A stretch of DNA of 64,000 bases, taken from Sphingomonas sp. (lineage in GTDB: Bacteria > Pseudomonadota > Alphaproteobacteria > Sphingomonadales > Sphingomonadaceae). The stretch covers positions 231,665 to 295,664 of the forward strand of contig JABDNH010000003.1 in assembly GCA_013001055.1 (NCBI GenBank), read 5' to 3'. The position numbers and the translations under genes were made by a program. The notes beneath the pieces were generated by a model. The model saw only the letters and a program-made list of their open reading frames with translations. It had not been told where the DNA came from and did no database searches. Positions 52,081-60,714 of this stretch are shown one piece after another (positions within the stretch are counted from its first letter, which is position 1; every line of letters begins with the position of its first letter).

Positions 52081-53831
52081 TTGGCTGCAATCTTCTCCTT
52101 GTCCGTACGGTCCTTCGCTTCGGCCAACATTTTTTGGAAGCGGGGATCATCGCGGATCTTGTCCATGTCGGGATCAACCTCGCAATGTATCAGCGATTCG
52201 CGGGCAATCTTGGCGAAAAACGGCTCCAGCACTTCGATCGCTTTATCGTTGTCATCCATCTCGCACACCAAGGTGCACGCTAGATTGTAACGCATCATCA
52301 CATTATCTGGATCGATCAGTAGGGCGCGCTCGATCCATTGCTTGGCGCGCGCATTATCGCCAATCGCGGCAAGGCAGTAGACGCCAAGGCCGAGTGCCGA
52401 CCCGTTACTCGGATCGCGCGCAATGCATTTTTCGCACCGCTCGATACTGATTTTTGCGGCCCGAATCTCGTTTTGGCGGTCGCCCTTTGCCTTATAACAG
52501 GTCACCAGCATGGCAGGCCCATGATGGTCTTCTTCCAGCAATGCGAGTGCTAATTCGTAATGCTCAATCGCCCGGTCAAGATTACCCGTCTGGAAGAATT
52601 CGCGCGCTGCTTCTTTGTGGGCTTCAAAAGAATTAGGATCGATTTCAAGCGCTTTGGCCAGCAATTCGCCGGCTTCCTCGCGCTTGTCCTCACCCGCCAA
52701 CAACACGGCCTTGGCACACATCGCCTCAACATTCTCGGGATCGAGCTCGAGCGCTCTCGCGGTCGCCGGTTCCGGGTCAATCTCGACATCATACGTCATA
52801 CGAAGGCGCATCTGGGCTAGCGCCATAAGGCCCCAGGCCTTGGCGTAATTATCGTCAAGCGCGACAGCACGCTGACAGATACGCACCGCGATCTCCATGC
52901 TGCGTTTGTCGACGCCGTAGCCGTTGATCCAGTGCTGACGAGCCAGCAGATAGAGATCATAGGCTTCCGAGCTAGACGTACCGCGGCTTTCGATTGCCTT
53001 CTTTTCCTTGGGCAGCAATTTCAGCCGCAAAGCCGAAACGATCGCTTTAGAAATTTCATCCTGGATCACGAAAATGTCGTCGAGTTCGCGATCGAAGCGG
53101 TCCGCCCACAGCTGGCTTTCATTGATCGCGTCGGTCAGCTGCGCCGTAATCCGCACGCGACCAGGTCCCTTGCGAACGCTGCCTTCGACGACGTGCGTAA
53201 CGCCCAGATCATCGGCCAACTGCTCGACGTCGACCGCTTTGTTCTTAAAGGAAAAGGCGCGATTGCGAGCTACGACGTCCAGCGATGAAACTTTGCTGAG
53301 GTCGGTGATGATGTCTTCGCTGATACCGTCAGAAAAATACTCTTGCTCGCTGTCATCGCTCATATTTTCAAAAGGTAGGACGAGAACGCGCATAGTTTGT
53401 GTTCCTGCGCGTTTCTGCTTCACCACCGATTCCTGTTCCGCCGAACCGGTCAGCGATCGCACGCTATCGAGCACCTTTTTCCAGCCCGCGTGATCGTCAT
53501 TGCCCGACCATCCGTTGAGATCCGCGCACTGTATCTGGTTGAAAGGGATCGGCGGCGTCGTGCCATCCACGCTCATCTGGACAAGGGTTCCGCGGTTACG
53601 GGCGATATCGGCTTCTGCCCGCACCCACTGTGACCGCGCTGCCTCGGCAGACCATAGCACCACGACGGCCTTGGCCTGTTCAAGTCGTTCCTCGATAACG
53701 TCGCTATAGCTGCGGTGCGCCGGCAATTCGTCGTCTCGCCATACTTTATGACCCGCCGCAACGAGCTGTTGCCCAACCGCTTTGGCGACCTCTTCAGTCG
53801 AGCGCGCATAGGAAATGAAAATGTCGCTCAT
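52077..53831 (-). CDS. TIR domain-TolB-like-TPR protein (paralogue)
   Basis: 584 residues, close paralogue of the next gene with the same three parts and very similar TIR sequence (MSDIFISYARSTEEVAK, PAHRSYSDVIEERL, GTTPPIPFNQIQCADL). At the position of Glu44 it has Asp. Middle domain VLPFENMSDDSEQEYFSDGISE and TPRs follow. ATG 53831 is chosen over TTG 53843. First gene of the pair; nadA lies 104 bases upstream on the same strand. A defence or regulatory role is inference. Confidence 0.88.
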   Translation of the reverse strand: MSDIFISYARSTEEVAKAVGQQLVAAGHKVWRDDELPAHRSYSDVIEERLEQAKAVVVLWSAEAARSQWVRAEADIARNRGTLVQMSVDGTTPPIPFNQIQCADLNGWSGNDDHAGWKKVLDSVRSLTGSAEQESVVKQKRAGTQTMRVLVLPFENMSDDSEQEYFSDGISEDIITDLSKVSSLDVVARNRAFSFKNKAVDVEQLADDLGVTHVVEGSVRKGPGRVRITAQLTDAINESQLWADRFDRELDDIFVIQDEISKAIVSALRLKLLPKEKKAIESRGTSSSEAYDLYLLARQHWINGYGVDKRSMEIAVRICQRAVALDDNYAKAWGLMALAQMRLRMTYDVEIDPEPATARALELDPENVEAMCAKAVLLAGEDKREEAGELLAKALEIDPNSFEAHKEAAREFFQTGNLDRAIEHYELALALLEEDHHGPAMLVTCYKAKGDRQNEIRAAKISIERCEKCIARDPSNGSALGLGVYCLAAIGDNARAKQWIERALLIDPDNVMMRYNLACTLVCEMDDNDKAIEVLEPFFAKIARESLIHCEVDPDMDKIRDDPRFQKMLAEAKDRTDKEKIAAK

Positions 53832-53935
53832 GCGCGTCGGCAAACCCCCAAGACTGGTCAGAACGCTACGCTTACTCCGTCAATCAACCCAACACCCATA
53901 CACAACGCATATTAGTCTGGCGATTCCCGAATCGC

Positions 53936-54928
53936 TCAAACCTGCGGTTTTCCGACGTCGCCCTGCCCCACCGTGCGGCCGGCCATGTCGAGCATGCGAT
54001 CGAGCGGCTTGCGCGCTGCATCCATCAGTTCGTCCGACAATTCGATCCGCGGTTCAAGATCGCGCAACGCGGTGTAGAGCTTCTCGAGCGTGTTGAGCGC
54101 CATGTAGGGGCACATGTTGCAGTTGCAGTTACCATCGCCGCCCGGCACGCCGATGAACTCGGTTTCGGGCCGCGCCTTGCTCATCTGGTGGATGATATGC
54201 GGTTCGGTTGCGACCAGCACCGTCTCGGCGTCGGTCTCGGTGCAGAATTTGAGAATCGAGCTGGTCGAGCCGACATGATCGGCATGTTCGACGATGTGCG
54301 GCGGACATTCTGGGTGTGCCGCGACCGGCGCGCCGGGATGCTCTTCCTTGAGCTTGAGCAATTCGGTTTCGCTGAATGCCTGGTGGACGATGCAGATGCC
54401 GGGCCACAGAAGCATGTCGCGGCCGGTCTTGCGGGCGAGATAGCCGCCAAGGTGACGATCGGGCGCGAAGATGATTTTCTGGTCCATCGGGATCTGGTCG
54501 AGGATCACGCCCGCAGATGACGAGGTCACGATGATGTCCGACAGCGCTTTCACTTCGGCCGAGCAATTGATGTAGGTCAGCGCAATATGATCGGGGTGCT
54601 GTTCGCGGAATTTCCTGAATTCCTCGGGCGGGCAGCTATCTTCAAGACTGCAGCCGGCATCCATGTCAGGCAGTATGACCGTCTTCTCGGGAGAAAGGAT
54701 TTTGGCGGTCTCGGCCATGAAACGGACGCCGCAAAAGGCAATGACATCGGCATCGGTCGCCGCGGCCTTTCGAGACAAGTCGAGGCTGTCGCCGACGAAA
54801 TCGGCGAGATCCTGGATCTCGGGCTTCTGATAATAATGCGCGAGGATGACCGCGTTCCGCTCTTTCTTGAGCCGGTCGATTTCGGCGAGCAGGTCTTCGC
54901 CGACTGGGGGACGCACGGGGGCGGTCAT
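53936..54928 (-). CDS. nadA: Quinolinate synthase
   Basis: 330 residues. Condenses iminoaspartate with dihydroxyacetone phosphate in de novo NAD synthesis. Family motifs: VILAHYYQKPEIQDLADFVGDSL, MAETAKILSP, PDMDAGCSLED, YINCSAEVKA, TSSSA and HPECPP, with a late CNCNMCPYM. The three [4Fe-4S] cysteines are in these segments. nadB and nadC are not adjacent. A GCGATTC/GAATCGC hairpin follows the stop. Confidence 0.96.
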   Translation of the reverse strand: MTAPVRPPVGEDLLAEIDRLKKERNAVILAHYYQKPEIQDLADFVGDSLDLSRKAAATDADVIAFCGVRFMAETAKILSPEKTVILPDMDAGCSLEDSCPPEEFRKFREQHPDHIALTYINCSAEVKALSDIIVTSSSAGVILDQIPMDQKIIFAPDRHLGGYLARKTGRDMLLWPGICIVHQAFSETELLKLKEEHPGAPVAAHPECPPHIVEHADHVGSTSSILKFCTETDAETVLVATEPHIIHQMSKARPETEFIGVPGGDGNCNCNMCPYMALNTLEKLYTALRDLEPRIELSDELMDAARKPLDRMLDMAGRTVGQGDVGKPQV

Positions 54929-54931
54929 GCC

Positions 54932-55672
54932 TTATTCTCCTTTGGCGTTGCGGCGGCGTTCGGCCTCCGCAAGGGCGTTGTCATAAGATGTAGAATGATC
55001 GAGCACGGCCGTCGAGGGTTGCGGATCGCTACGGAACCGCGCGTCGACGCGCGCGCCCTTGATCCCCGCGGCGCGTAGTGGGAGCTCGAAATTGCGTCGC
55101 ACGGCGTCCCTGGCGGCTTCGCGGGCGAGCCCGAGCGGCACCGCGCCGCCCGCTTGCTTGCGCAAGTCTTCGATCGCGCCTTGCTGGTTGGCGCGCGTCA
55201 GCAATTCATCGGCATCGGTAACCGCGCCCAGAATGCCGGTCTCGCCATATTCCCGCGCCGCTGTGAGATCGACCTCGGGACCGGCGATCTCGATATCGGG
55301 GATGGTGATCGTCAACGTCTGGCTGGCTTCGTCCCAATCGAGGTCGCCGCGGTCGATTTTCGCCATATCGATCTCATAGCGGGCGGTACCCGGCAGGATG
55401 AGCGTGCGCTCTGCATCGAGCAGACCGGCAAACCGCTCCTGCCGCGACGTCACGACCGACACGAAACGTGCGGTAAAGGGCACCAGCCGGTTCTGCGCCT
55501 GCAGCGCTTCGAGGCTCGTGGTCATGATGGTTTCAGGATCGGGTCCCTTTTCGGCCCGGTCGAGCAGCGACGAGCCGACAAAATATAGCGCAAGGATTGC
55601 CGCGATGCCCAACAACCCGGCGATAATCACATTCCGGCTGCTCTCTGGCTGCTCTACGCGATCGTCTTCCAT
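54932..55672 (-). CDS. DUF4230 membrane-anchored protein
   Basis: 246 residues from ATG 55672. A short cytoplasmic start, one membrane segment (NVIIAGLLGIAAILALYFVG) and an exported domain with LVPFTARFVSVVTSRQERFAGLLDAERTLILPGTARYEIDMAKID, typical of DUF4230. Function unknown. It overlaps the preceding MBL gene by 19 bases and nadA follows four bases on, so all three form one operon. Confidence 0.82.
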   Translation of the reverse strand: MEDDRVEQPESSRNVIIAGLLGIAAILALYFVGSSLLDRAEKGPDPETIMTTSLEALQAQNRLVPFTARFVSVVTSRQERFAGLLDAERTLILPGTARYEIDMAKIDRGDLDWDEASQTLTITIPDIEIAGPEVDLTAAREYGETGILGAVTDADELLTRANQQGAIEDLRKQAGGAVPLGLAREAARDAVRRNFELPLRAAGIKGARVDARFRSDPQPSTAVLDHSTSYDNALAEAERRRNAKGE

Positions 55673-56505
55673 CCATCCTCCGTTTGCTCGACCAGTCCGC
55701 GCTGCGCCAGATCGACGAGGTGGGCAAGGACCGATCCGCCTGCAGCCGGGCGAAGGCGTGGGTCGAGGCCAGGGTAGCAGTTGAGAACGATGGTCTCGAT
55801 ATCCCGGTCTCCATCTTCGAGCCGCTTCAGGATCTGCTTTTCGCGCGACAGGCGGTGCCCGATGAGATGACGCACCAACCTTTGCGGGCGTTCCACCGGC
55901 GAACCGTGCGCCGGAAAGTAGATGCTGTCCTCCCGCATCCGCAACTTTTCGAGACTGTCGAGATAGGCGCGCATGTCGCCATCGGGAGGCACCACCACCG
56001 TGGTCGACCAGCCCATGACATGATCGCCCGTGATCAGCGCATCGCCCACCGCAAAGCACAAATGGTTCGACGTGTGGCCTGGGGTCGCCACGGCCGTCAT
56101 CGTGACACTACCCGCCTCCAGGCTCTCGCCATCTTCGAGCACGCGATCTGGAGAATATTGCTCATCGAACGACGCATCGGCACGCGGGCCGACGGCCTCC
56201 AGCGCCAGCGGCGCACAACCGATGATCGGTGCCCCGGTACGCGCCTTGAGCGGAGCGGCACCCGGGCTGTGATCGCGATGGGTATGGGTGCAGCTGATCG
56301 CTACCAGGTCGCGCCCACCGATGGCGTCGACGATAGCCTCGATATGTTCGTCGAGATCGGGACCCGGATCGACGACAATCACGGCCGCGTCATCGCCCAC
56401 CAGGTAGGTTTGCGTTCCGGTATAGGTATAGGGAGAGGGGTTTCGCGCCAGCAGGCGCGCAATTCCGGCATGAACCGGCTCGATCTTGGCGTAGGGGGCG
56501 TCCAC
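55654..56505 (-). CDS. MBL-fold metallo-hydrolase (LACTB2-like)
   Basis: 283 residues. Metallo-beta-lactamase fold with Zn motif THTHRDHSPG (His-X-His-X-Asp-His), later TPGHTSNHLCF and FPAHGSPVE for the remaining ligands, and a C-terminal winged-helix region (GGSVLAHLVDLAQRGLV) as in LACTB2-type proteins, some of which are RNA endonucleases. Actual substrate unknown. Confidence 0.88.
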   Translation of the reverse strand: MDAPYAKIEPVHAGIARLLARNPSPYTYTGTQTYLVGDDAAVIVVDPGPDLDEHIEAIVDAIGGRDLVAISCTHTHRDHSPGAAPLKARTGAPIIGCAPLALEAVGPRADASFDEQYSPDRVLEDGESLEAGSVTMTAVATPGHTSNHLCFAVGDALITGDHVMGWSTTVVVPPDGDMRAYLDSLEKLRMREDSIYFPAHGSPVERPQRLVRHLIGHRLSREKQILKRLEDGDRDIETIVLNCYPGLDPRLRPAAGGSVLAHLVDLAQRGLVEQTEDGWKTIA

Positions 56506-56537
56506 GGCAGCCTCCTGCCACGGACGCCCCGCTCATG

Positions 56538-58202
56538 CTAGTCCTGCGCGTAAGCGTCCATCTTGGCGATCGCGCGTTCCATGTCCGCTTCTGCCCGTGC
56601 CATTTGCGCGTCGATCTGGTCCCAATCGACCGAGGCCATCGCTTCGTTGATGACCTTTTCCATATCCATGTTCTCCAGATTATGCAGCGCCTCGGTCAGC
56701 GCAATCTTCTGGATGCGGACTTTTTCGGGATCGCCGCCCGAGCGATCGAGGTTGCGCAGTTCAAGACGGATTTCGCGGCGTGCTTCATCGAGATCGCGGC
56801 GCATTTCCTCGCGGTCGACCAGAAGCTCGCGCCGCGTGTCGCTCTGTGCCGATCGGATCTCGCGCCGTTCCTGACGGAGTTCGCGAATTGCCTCACGCAT
56901 TTCGCGCTTGGCCTCGGCAAGCTCGGCGCGGACTTCGGCTTTTTCCTCGGGAGTCAAATCCTTCCACTCGTTCGTCTTGCCATCGTTCGAGATGGTGTGC
57001 GGATGCGCGGTCCAGCTGTTCGCTGCAACGGGCACCATGGGCGCACGCGGCGGCCGCGGGGCGCGCGGGGCGATCACCGGCGTCGGTACACCTTCGATGA
57101 GAATAGGCGCTGTCGGTGCAAGCGGTGCAGCAGGCGCGACCGGCGCTGCCGGTGCATTCGGTGCGATCACTGCGGTCGGTGCAGCCGGCGCTGTCGCGGC
57201 TGCAGGAGCTGCCGGGGCAGCCGGTCGATCGACATATTCGACCGCCTTGGTAGCAGTCAGCGGCAGGCCGACGACCAGCGTTGCGGCAATCGCCGCAGTG
57301 CCAGCGTGACGCAGCATCTTGTTCTTGCGGAAAGTCATGGTCTTCAGTCTCCGTTTCAGGTTTTCCGGGTCGTCCAACGCGGCGGCGAAGAGCGTTGCAC
57401 GCCCACTTGCCGCCTTGGCGATGGCACGCCCGTAGGTGACGCGATCCCCTGAAGTGATGGTGCCAATCACGCGCGCATCGCAGGCCGCTTCCTGATCGAA
57501 GCGAAAAGCGCGCCATGCGGCCCAGGCCACCGGATTGAACCAGTGGATCGACAGCACGGCAAAGGCGGCGAGATTGGCGATAAGGTCTCCGGAACGGTGG
57601 TGGGCAAGCTCGTGGTCGAGCGCCAGTTCCTGTTCACGGGTGGTGAAGTTGTCGTCGAAATCGATTGGCAGGGCGATAACCTTGTCGACGATGCCGAAAG
57701 CCACAGGGCCCGTAACGGCAGGTGAGCGCACGAGCCGGACCTTGCCGAGTGTCGCGACGCGCTCGGCCTTGTCCATGATATCGGCGCGCTCGCGGGCATA
57801 TATGAAAAGACGGCCGGCGAAAAAACCCGCCGCACCCATCGCCCAGGCCAGCAGCAAGACACCTGGTGCACCGCCGATGGCCGCCACCTGGCTTTCGAGC
57901 AGGCCCGGCGCAGCAGCGACCTCGGTGGCCAACGGCGGCATGACCGGTTCGGCCGGCGCGGTAGCCGCCGCCATGAGCACGGCGCTCGGCGAAGCGCCAA
58001 TATCGGGCATTGCCCCGACCGCGGCAGCGGGTCGCTCAACCGTTTCGGTCAACACGGGCATAAGCATGCGCGCGCCCGGAATGAGCCACAGCATATAAGC
58101 CACCTGGGCCCCGAAGGCCTCGGCGACAGGGCGACGAATAGCCAGCACCAACAGCATCAGCGCGGTAGTGACGAGCAGCGTATCGAGGAGCCATTCACTC
58201 AT
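56538..58202 (-). CDS. M56 (BlaR1-like) membrane metallopeptidase with coiled-coil extension
   Basis: 554 residues. Several membrane segments surround a cytoplasmic zinc-peptidase region with His197-Glu-Leu-Ala-His201 and FDQEAACDARV. After a final membrane segment (about 308-325) comes a long Pro/Ala-rich linker, then about 150 residues of charged coiled coil (EKAEVRAELAEAKREMREA...), instead of the penicillin-binding sensor of BlaR1. The gene overlaps blaI-like by four bases. Probably cleaves or controls that repressor in response to an envelope signal. Confidence 0.88.
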   Translation of the reverse strand: MSEWLLDTLLVTTALMLLVLAIRRPVAEAFGAQVAYMLWLIPGARMLMPVLTETVERPAAAVGAMPDIGASPSAVLMAAATAPAEPVMPPLATEVAAAPGLLESQVAAIGGAPGVLLLAWAMGAAGFFAGRLFIYARERADIMDKAERVATLGKVRLVRSPAVTGPVAFGIVDKVIALPIDFDDNFTTREQELALDHELAHHRSGDLIANLAAFAVLSIHWFNPVAWAAWRAFRFDQEAACDARVIGTITSGDRVTYGRAIAKAASGRATLFAAALDDPENLKRRLKTMTFRKNKMLRHAGTAAIAATLVVGLPLTATKAVEYVDRPAAPAAPAAATAPAAPTAVIAPNAPAAPVAPAAPLAPTAPILIEGVPTPVIAPRAPRPPRAPMVPVAANSWTAHPHTISNDGKTNEWKDLTPEEKAEVRAELAEAKREMREAIRELRQERREIRSAQSDTRRELLVDREEMRRDLDEARREIRLELRNLDRSGGDPEKVRIQKIALTEALHNLENMDMEKVINEAMASVDWDQIDAQMARAEADMERAIAKMDAYAQD

Positions 58203-58564
58203 TGCTTGAGCTCCTTCAGCAGCGCTTCGATATCGGCGATATCGTCTTCGGTAAGCGCGTTATCTTCGGCGAGATGTGCGATCATCGGGGTCAGCTTTCC
58301 CCCGAAAAGACGTTTCACGAGCCGCTTTGATTCATCGCGGACCGTCGCGCTGCGTTCGACCGCTGCGCTATACAGGTAACGGCGACCATCCTGCTCGTGC
58401 TTCAAAGCACCCTTGCTCGCGAGGCGGGAGAGCATCGTCTTGACGGTCGCGAGGCTCCAGTCCCGCGATGTCGGTACGCGATCGGCGATGTCGGTGGCAG
58501 TCAGCGGCCCGGGCGCGGCCCAGACGCTTTCCATGATGACCCATTCGGCTTCGGATATGCGCAT
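58199..58564 (-). CDS. BlaI/MecI-family transcriptional repressor
   Basis: 121 residues. Winged helix with MRISEAEWVIMESVW, TATDIADRVP and SLATVKTMLSRLASKGALKHEQDGRRYLY, then a dimerisation helix region with SATVRDESKRLVKRLFGGK. The cleavable Asn-Phe site of BlaI is not obvious. Two TTAC-N4-GTAA operators lie immediately upstream, so it likely represses its own operon with the M56 gene. Confidence 0.92.
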   Translation of the reverse strand: MRISEAEWVIMESVWAAPGPLTATDIADRVPTSRDWSLATVKTMLSRLASKGALKHEQDGRRYLYSAAVERSATVRDESKRLVKRLFGGKLTPMIAHLAEDNALTEDDIADIEALLKELKQ

Positions 58565-58580
58565 GACGACTCCCTCTTTC

Positions 58581-58615
58581 GATTACGTATGTAATCATTC
58601 CGCTTACGCTTGTAA
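58581..58615 (-). promoter_or_regulatory. Tandem BlaI-type operators
   Basis: Two dyads, TTACGTATGTAA (58583-58594, within the perfect 16-base palindrome GATTAC-GTAT-GTAATC) and TTACGCTTGTAA (58604-58615), have centres 21 bases apart, two helical turns. They lie 17 to 51 bases before the repressor gene, as expected for autoregulation, and resemble the TACA/TGTA dyads bound by BlaI/MecI. Confidence 0.75.
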
Positions 58616-58676
58616 ACGGTCAGGCAAGTCGGTTTTCGACAAACGGACGAACGGGGGTGCGACCGCTCCTTAGTCG

Positions 58677-59135
58677 CTAGCCTTCGTCGGCTTCGCTCTG
58701 CGTGCGCTCGATTTCGGCATCGATATCATCGAGCAGGCTGGCCTTCGCGGCAGCATCGATGGCATCCATGCGCATCACCTTTTCCTTGGCGCTTTCCAGC
58801 AGTGTGATCCATTCGGCGGGATCGTCGCTTTCGCCGCACAGCTTGATCTCGCGCGACTGCTTCTTGCCGTCATCGCTGGTCATTCCGACCTTGGTAGCGA
58901 ATATGCGGCCGGGGCAGTCGGAAGCCATTTTCTCGGCGCGCTCGCGCTTCATCGTATCAAGGCCTTCACCGCCGACACCAACCTTGCGCACCACGGTCTT
59001 TTCCACATGGCGTTCGCCATTCTCGTCGACCGTTACCTTCTCCTCGACCGTTTCGACTTCGGTCTCTTCTGCGGGCTGGGCGAAGGCCGGGGTGGCGATC
59101 AGCGCGGCAGCGGCAAGATATTTCCAGTGGCTCAT
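58677..59135 (-). CDS. Exported hypothetical protein near the M56/BlaI pair
   Basis: 152 residues with signal peptide (MSHWKYLAAAALIATPAFA). The mature part is acidic with a coiled start (ETEVETVEEKVTVDENGERHVEKTVVRKV), two cysteines in the centre and a helical, charged end. Similar charge character to the periplasmic extension of the M56 protein suggests it could be part of the same response, but this is speculative. Confidence 0.7.
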   Translation of the reverse strand: MSHWKYLAAAALIATPAFAQPAEETEVETVEEKVTVDENGERHVEKTVVRKVGVGGEGLDTMKRERAEKMASDCPGRIFATKVGMTSDDGKKQSREIKLCGESDDPAEWITLLESAKEKVMRMDAIDAAAKASLLDDIDAEIERTQSEADEG

Positions 59136-59199
59136 GGTTCTCTCCCTCTATCCTTGTCGCACCGCGGGTGCCGCAGTGCGCCTGAACTACGGTTGAATA

Positions 59200-60474
59200 T
59201 TAGCCTGCACGCTCGATCATCGACAAGGCCCCGACGCTCGGCTGGACGCCTGCAATTTTCGCTCTAGCGGCGGCCCGGCGGAATGCAGCGGGGTAGATCT
59301 TGTCGAACAGGCGGCTCATTGCCGCGTCCCAGCTAAAGCTTTCCGCCAGTGCGCGCGCGTTTCTGCTCATCGCTTCGCGGTCACCATTCCAGACGTGAAG
59401 AATGGCATCCTTGAGCGCCTCGGGGTCGCCCGGCTCAGCCAGGCTACCCGCTTCGGGGGGAACGCGGTCAATCATTGCACCGGCACGCACCCCGACAACC
59501 GGCAACCCGCAGGCTTGCGCTTCCAGCGTCGAGATGCCGAAGGTCTCATGCGCCATTCCGGACAGGAACAGGTCCGCGCTGGCCTGCCATTCGGCCAGCT
59601 TGGCGCGGTCCGCGACATATCCGCAGGCACGCACCGGGAATTCCCGGCCCATCGCGTCGATCTCGTCGCGCAAGGGTCCATCGCCGAACATGATGAGCCG
59701 CGCGCCCAGGTCCTTGGGCAGGCGAGTAAAGGCGTCGACCACCAGGTCGGCCCCCTTCTCCTGGTCGAGCCGGCCGACATAGATGAACAGCGGCGTATCG
59801 GGGTCGGCGCCGACCAACGCGCGCTTTTCGTCGCTGCGGCGATCGGGATGGAAGGTATGGCGATCGACACCGCGGTGCATGCGGTGGACGCGACCGATAC
59901 CGAGTTCGCGCAGGCGCTTGCCGCCGCCATGTTCGCTCATCGCGTAGACGGCGTCGAATTTGGAATAAAGCCGCTTGCAGTAGCGATAGGCGACGCGCCC
60001 TGCCCATTTGGCAACACCCTCGCCCGGCCATTTCCAGTCACGCAGCGTATGTTCGACGTAAACCGTGGGAAAATCGGTGCAGTAACCCCCGACCGTCGCC
60101 GTTCCGGCATGTTTCCTGGCATGCTTTAGCGCTTGCCAGGGCAGGTTGTAAGCGTCCTGACATTCGATCAGGTCGGGTCGATATTCCGCCAGCACCTCGC
60201 GCACCTTACGGTTGCGCAGCAGCAGGCGGTAATTGGTCCGCTTGGGCACCAGCGGTGACTTGATATGGACGGTGATCGCACGCCCGCCATCGCTGACGAC
60301 GACGTCGTCGACGGGGCCAGGCACGATCAGCAGGTGGTGATGCGGCGTCTTTTCGATGATGTGGCGGCGCTTGCGGCGAATGTACGTACCGATACCGCCG
60401 CCTGTTTCCGACCAGCTCTGCGTCAGGTCGCAGATCATCAGCGACTGCGGGTCGCGTTCAGCGGGAACCAGCAT
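59200..60474 (-). CDS. GT4-family glycosyltransferase
   Basis: 424 residues, GT-B fold. N-terminal WSETGGGIGTYIRRKRRHI acceptor side, C-terminal donor site with PLFIYVGRLDQEKGADLVVDAFTRL, LIMFGDGPLRDEID, and HETFGISTLEAQACGLPVVGVRAG, where the glutamates of the EX7E motif lie. Probably transfers a sugar to a lipid or polysaccharide. Monocistronic. Confidence 0.9.
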   Translation of the reverse strand: MLVPAERDPQSLMICDLTQSWSETGGGIGTYIRRKRRHIIEKTPHHHLLIVPGPVDDVVVSDGGRAITVHIKSPLVPKRTNYRLLLRNRKVREVLAEYRPDLIECQDAYNLPWQALKHARKHAGTATVGGYCTDFPTVYVEHTLRDWKWPGEGVAKWAGRVAYRYCKRLYSKFDAVYAMSEHGGGKRLRELGIGRVHRMHRGVDRHTFHPDRRSDEKRALVGADPDTPLFIYVGRLDQEKGADLVVDAFTRLPKDLGARLIMFGDGPLRDEIDAMGREFPVRACGYVADRAKLAEWQASADLFLSGMAHETFGISTLEAQACGLPVVGVRAGAMIDRVPPEAGSLAEPGDPEALKDAILHVWNGDREAMSRNARALAESFSWDAAMSRLFDKIYPAAFRRAAARAKIAGVQPSVGALSMIERAG

Positions 60475-60591
60475 CGACTTTCCTTTTTTCGCCCGGCGAA
60501 CCCGAAGTTCTGTCGGAATTTTTTACGCCCGCGCCCTTCTGTCGGAAGCGCGTTAATTGAAAAACATTAGTTTTTCGGGGTTTTTCAAAAC

Positions 60592-60606
60592 TGGCACGGG
60601 GCGTGC
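60592..60606 (+). promoter_or_regulatory. Sigma-54-type promoter
   Basis: TGGCAC, five bases, GTGC: GG at 60593-60594 and GC at 60605-60606 are exactly ten bases apart, as required of -24/-12 promoters; only one core base differs from TGGCAC-N5-TTGC. No coding gene follows on this strand before the hairpin at 60649. Confidence 0.45.
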
Positions 60607-60616
60607 AAAGTATCCG

Positions 60617-60696
60617 GTGTCCACACACTGGTTCCACAAACCATAAGAGGGACGGCGCAGCGATATCTGGTCTCGCTCCGCCGTCCCTTCTTATTT
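60617..60696 (+). ncRNA. Possible sigma-54-dependent small RNA
   Basis: From the -24/-12 site, transcription would begin near 60617 and end in a strong hairpin followed by TTCTTATTT, about 80 bases, with no start codon or open frame. The hairpin can equally end the opposite-strand Grx operon, so the RNA is only a candidate. Confidence 0.3.
60649..60696. terminator. Hairpin terminator, usable on both strands
   Basis: GGGACGGCG and CGCCGTCCC pair perfectly over nine bases, with inner AGCGA/TCGCT extending the stem. TTCTTATTT follows on the plus strand and TCTTAT on the minus strand, about 20 bases past the glutaredoxin stop. Confidence 0.7.
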
Positions 60697-60714
60697 CTGC
60701 CGACGGCAAGGCTC

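Noticed and set aside
55684..56541. 285-codon plus-strand frame opposite the MBL hydrolase
   Set aside because: Shadow of a gene with full zinc motifs; no domain on the plus strand.
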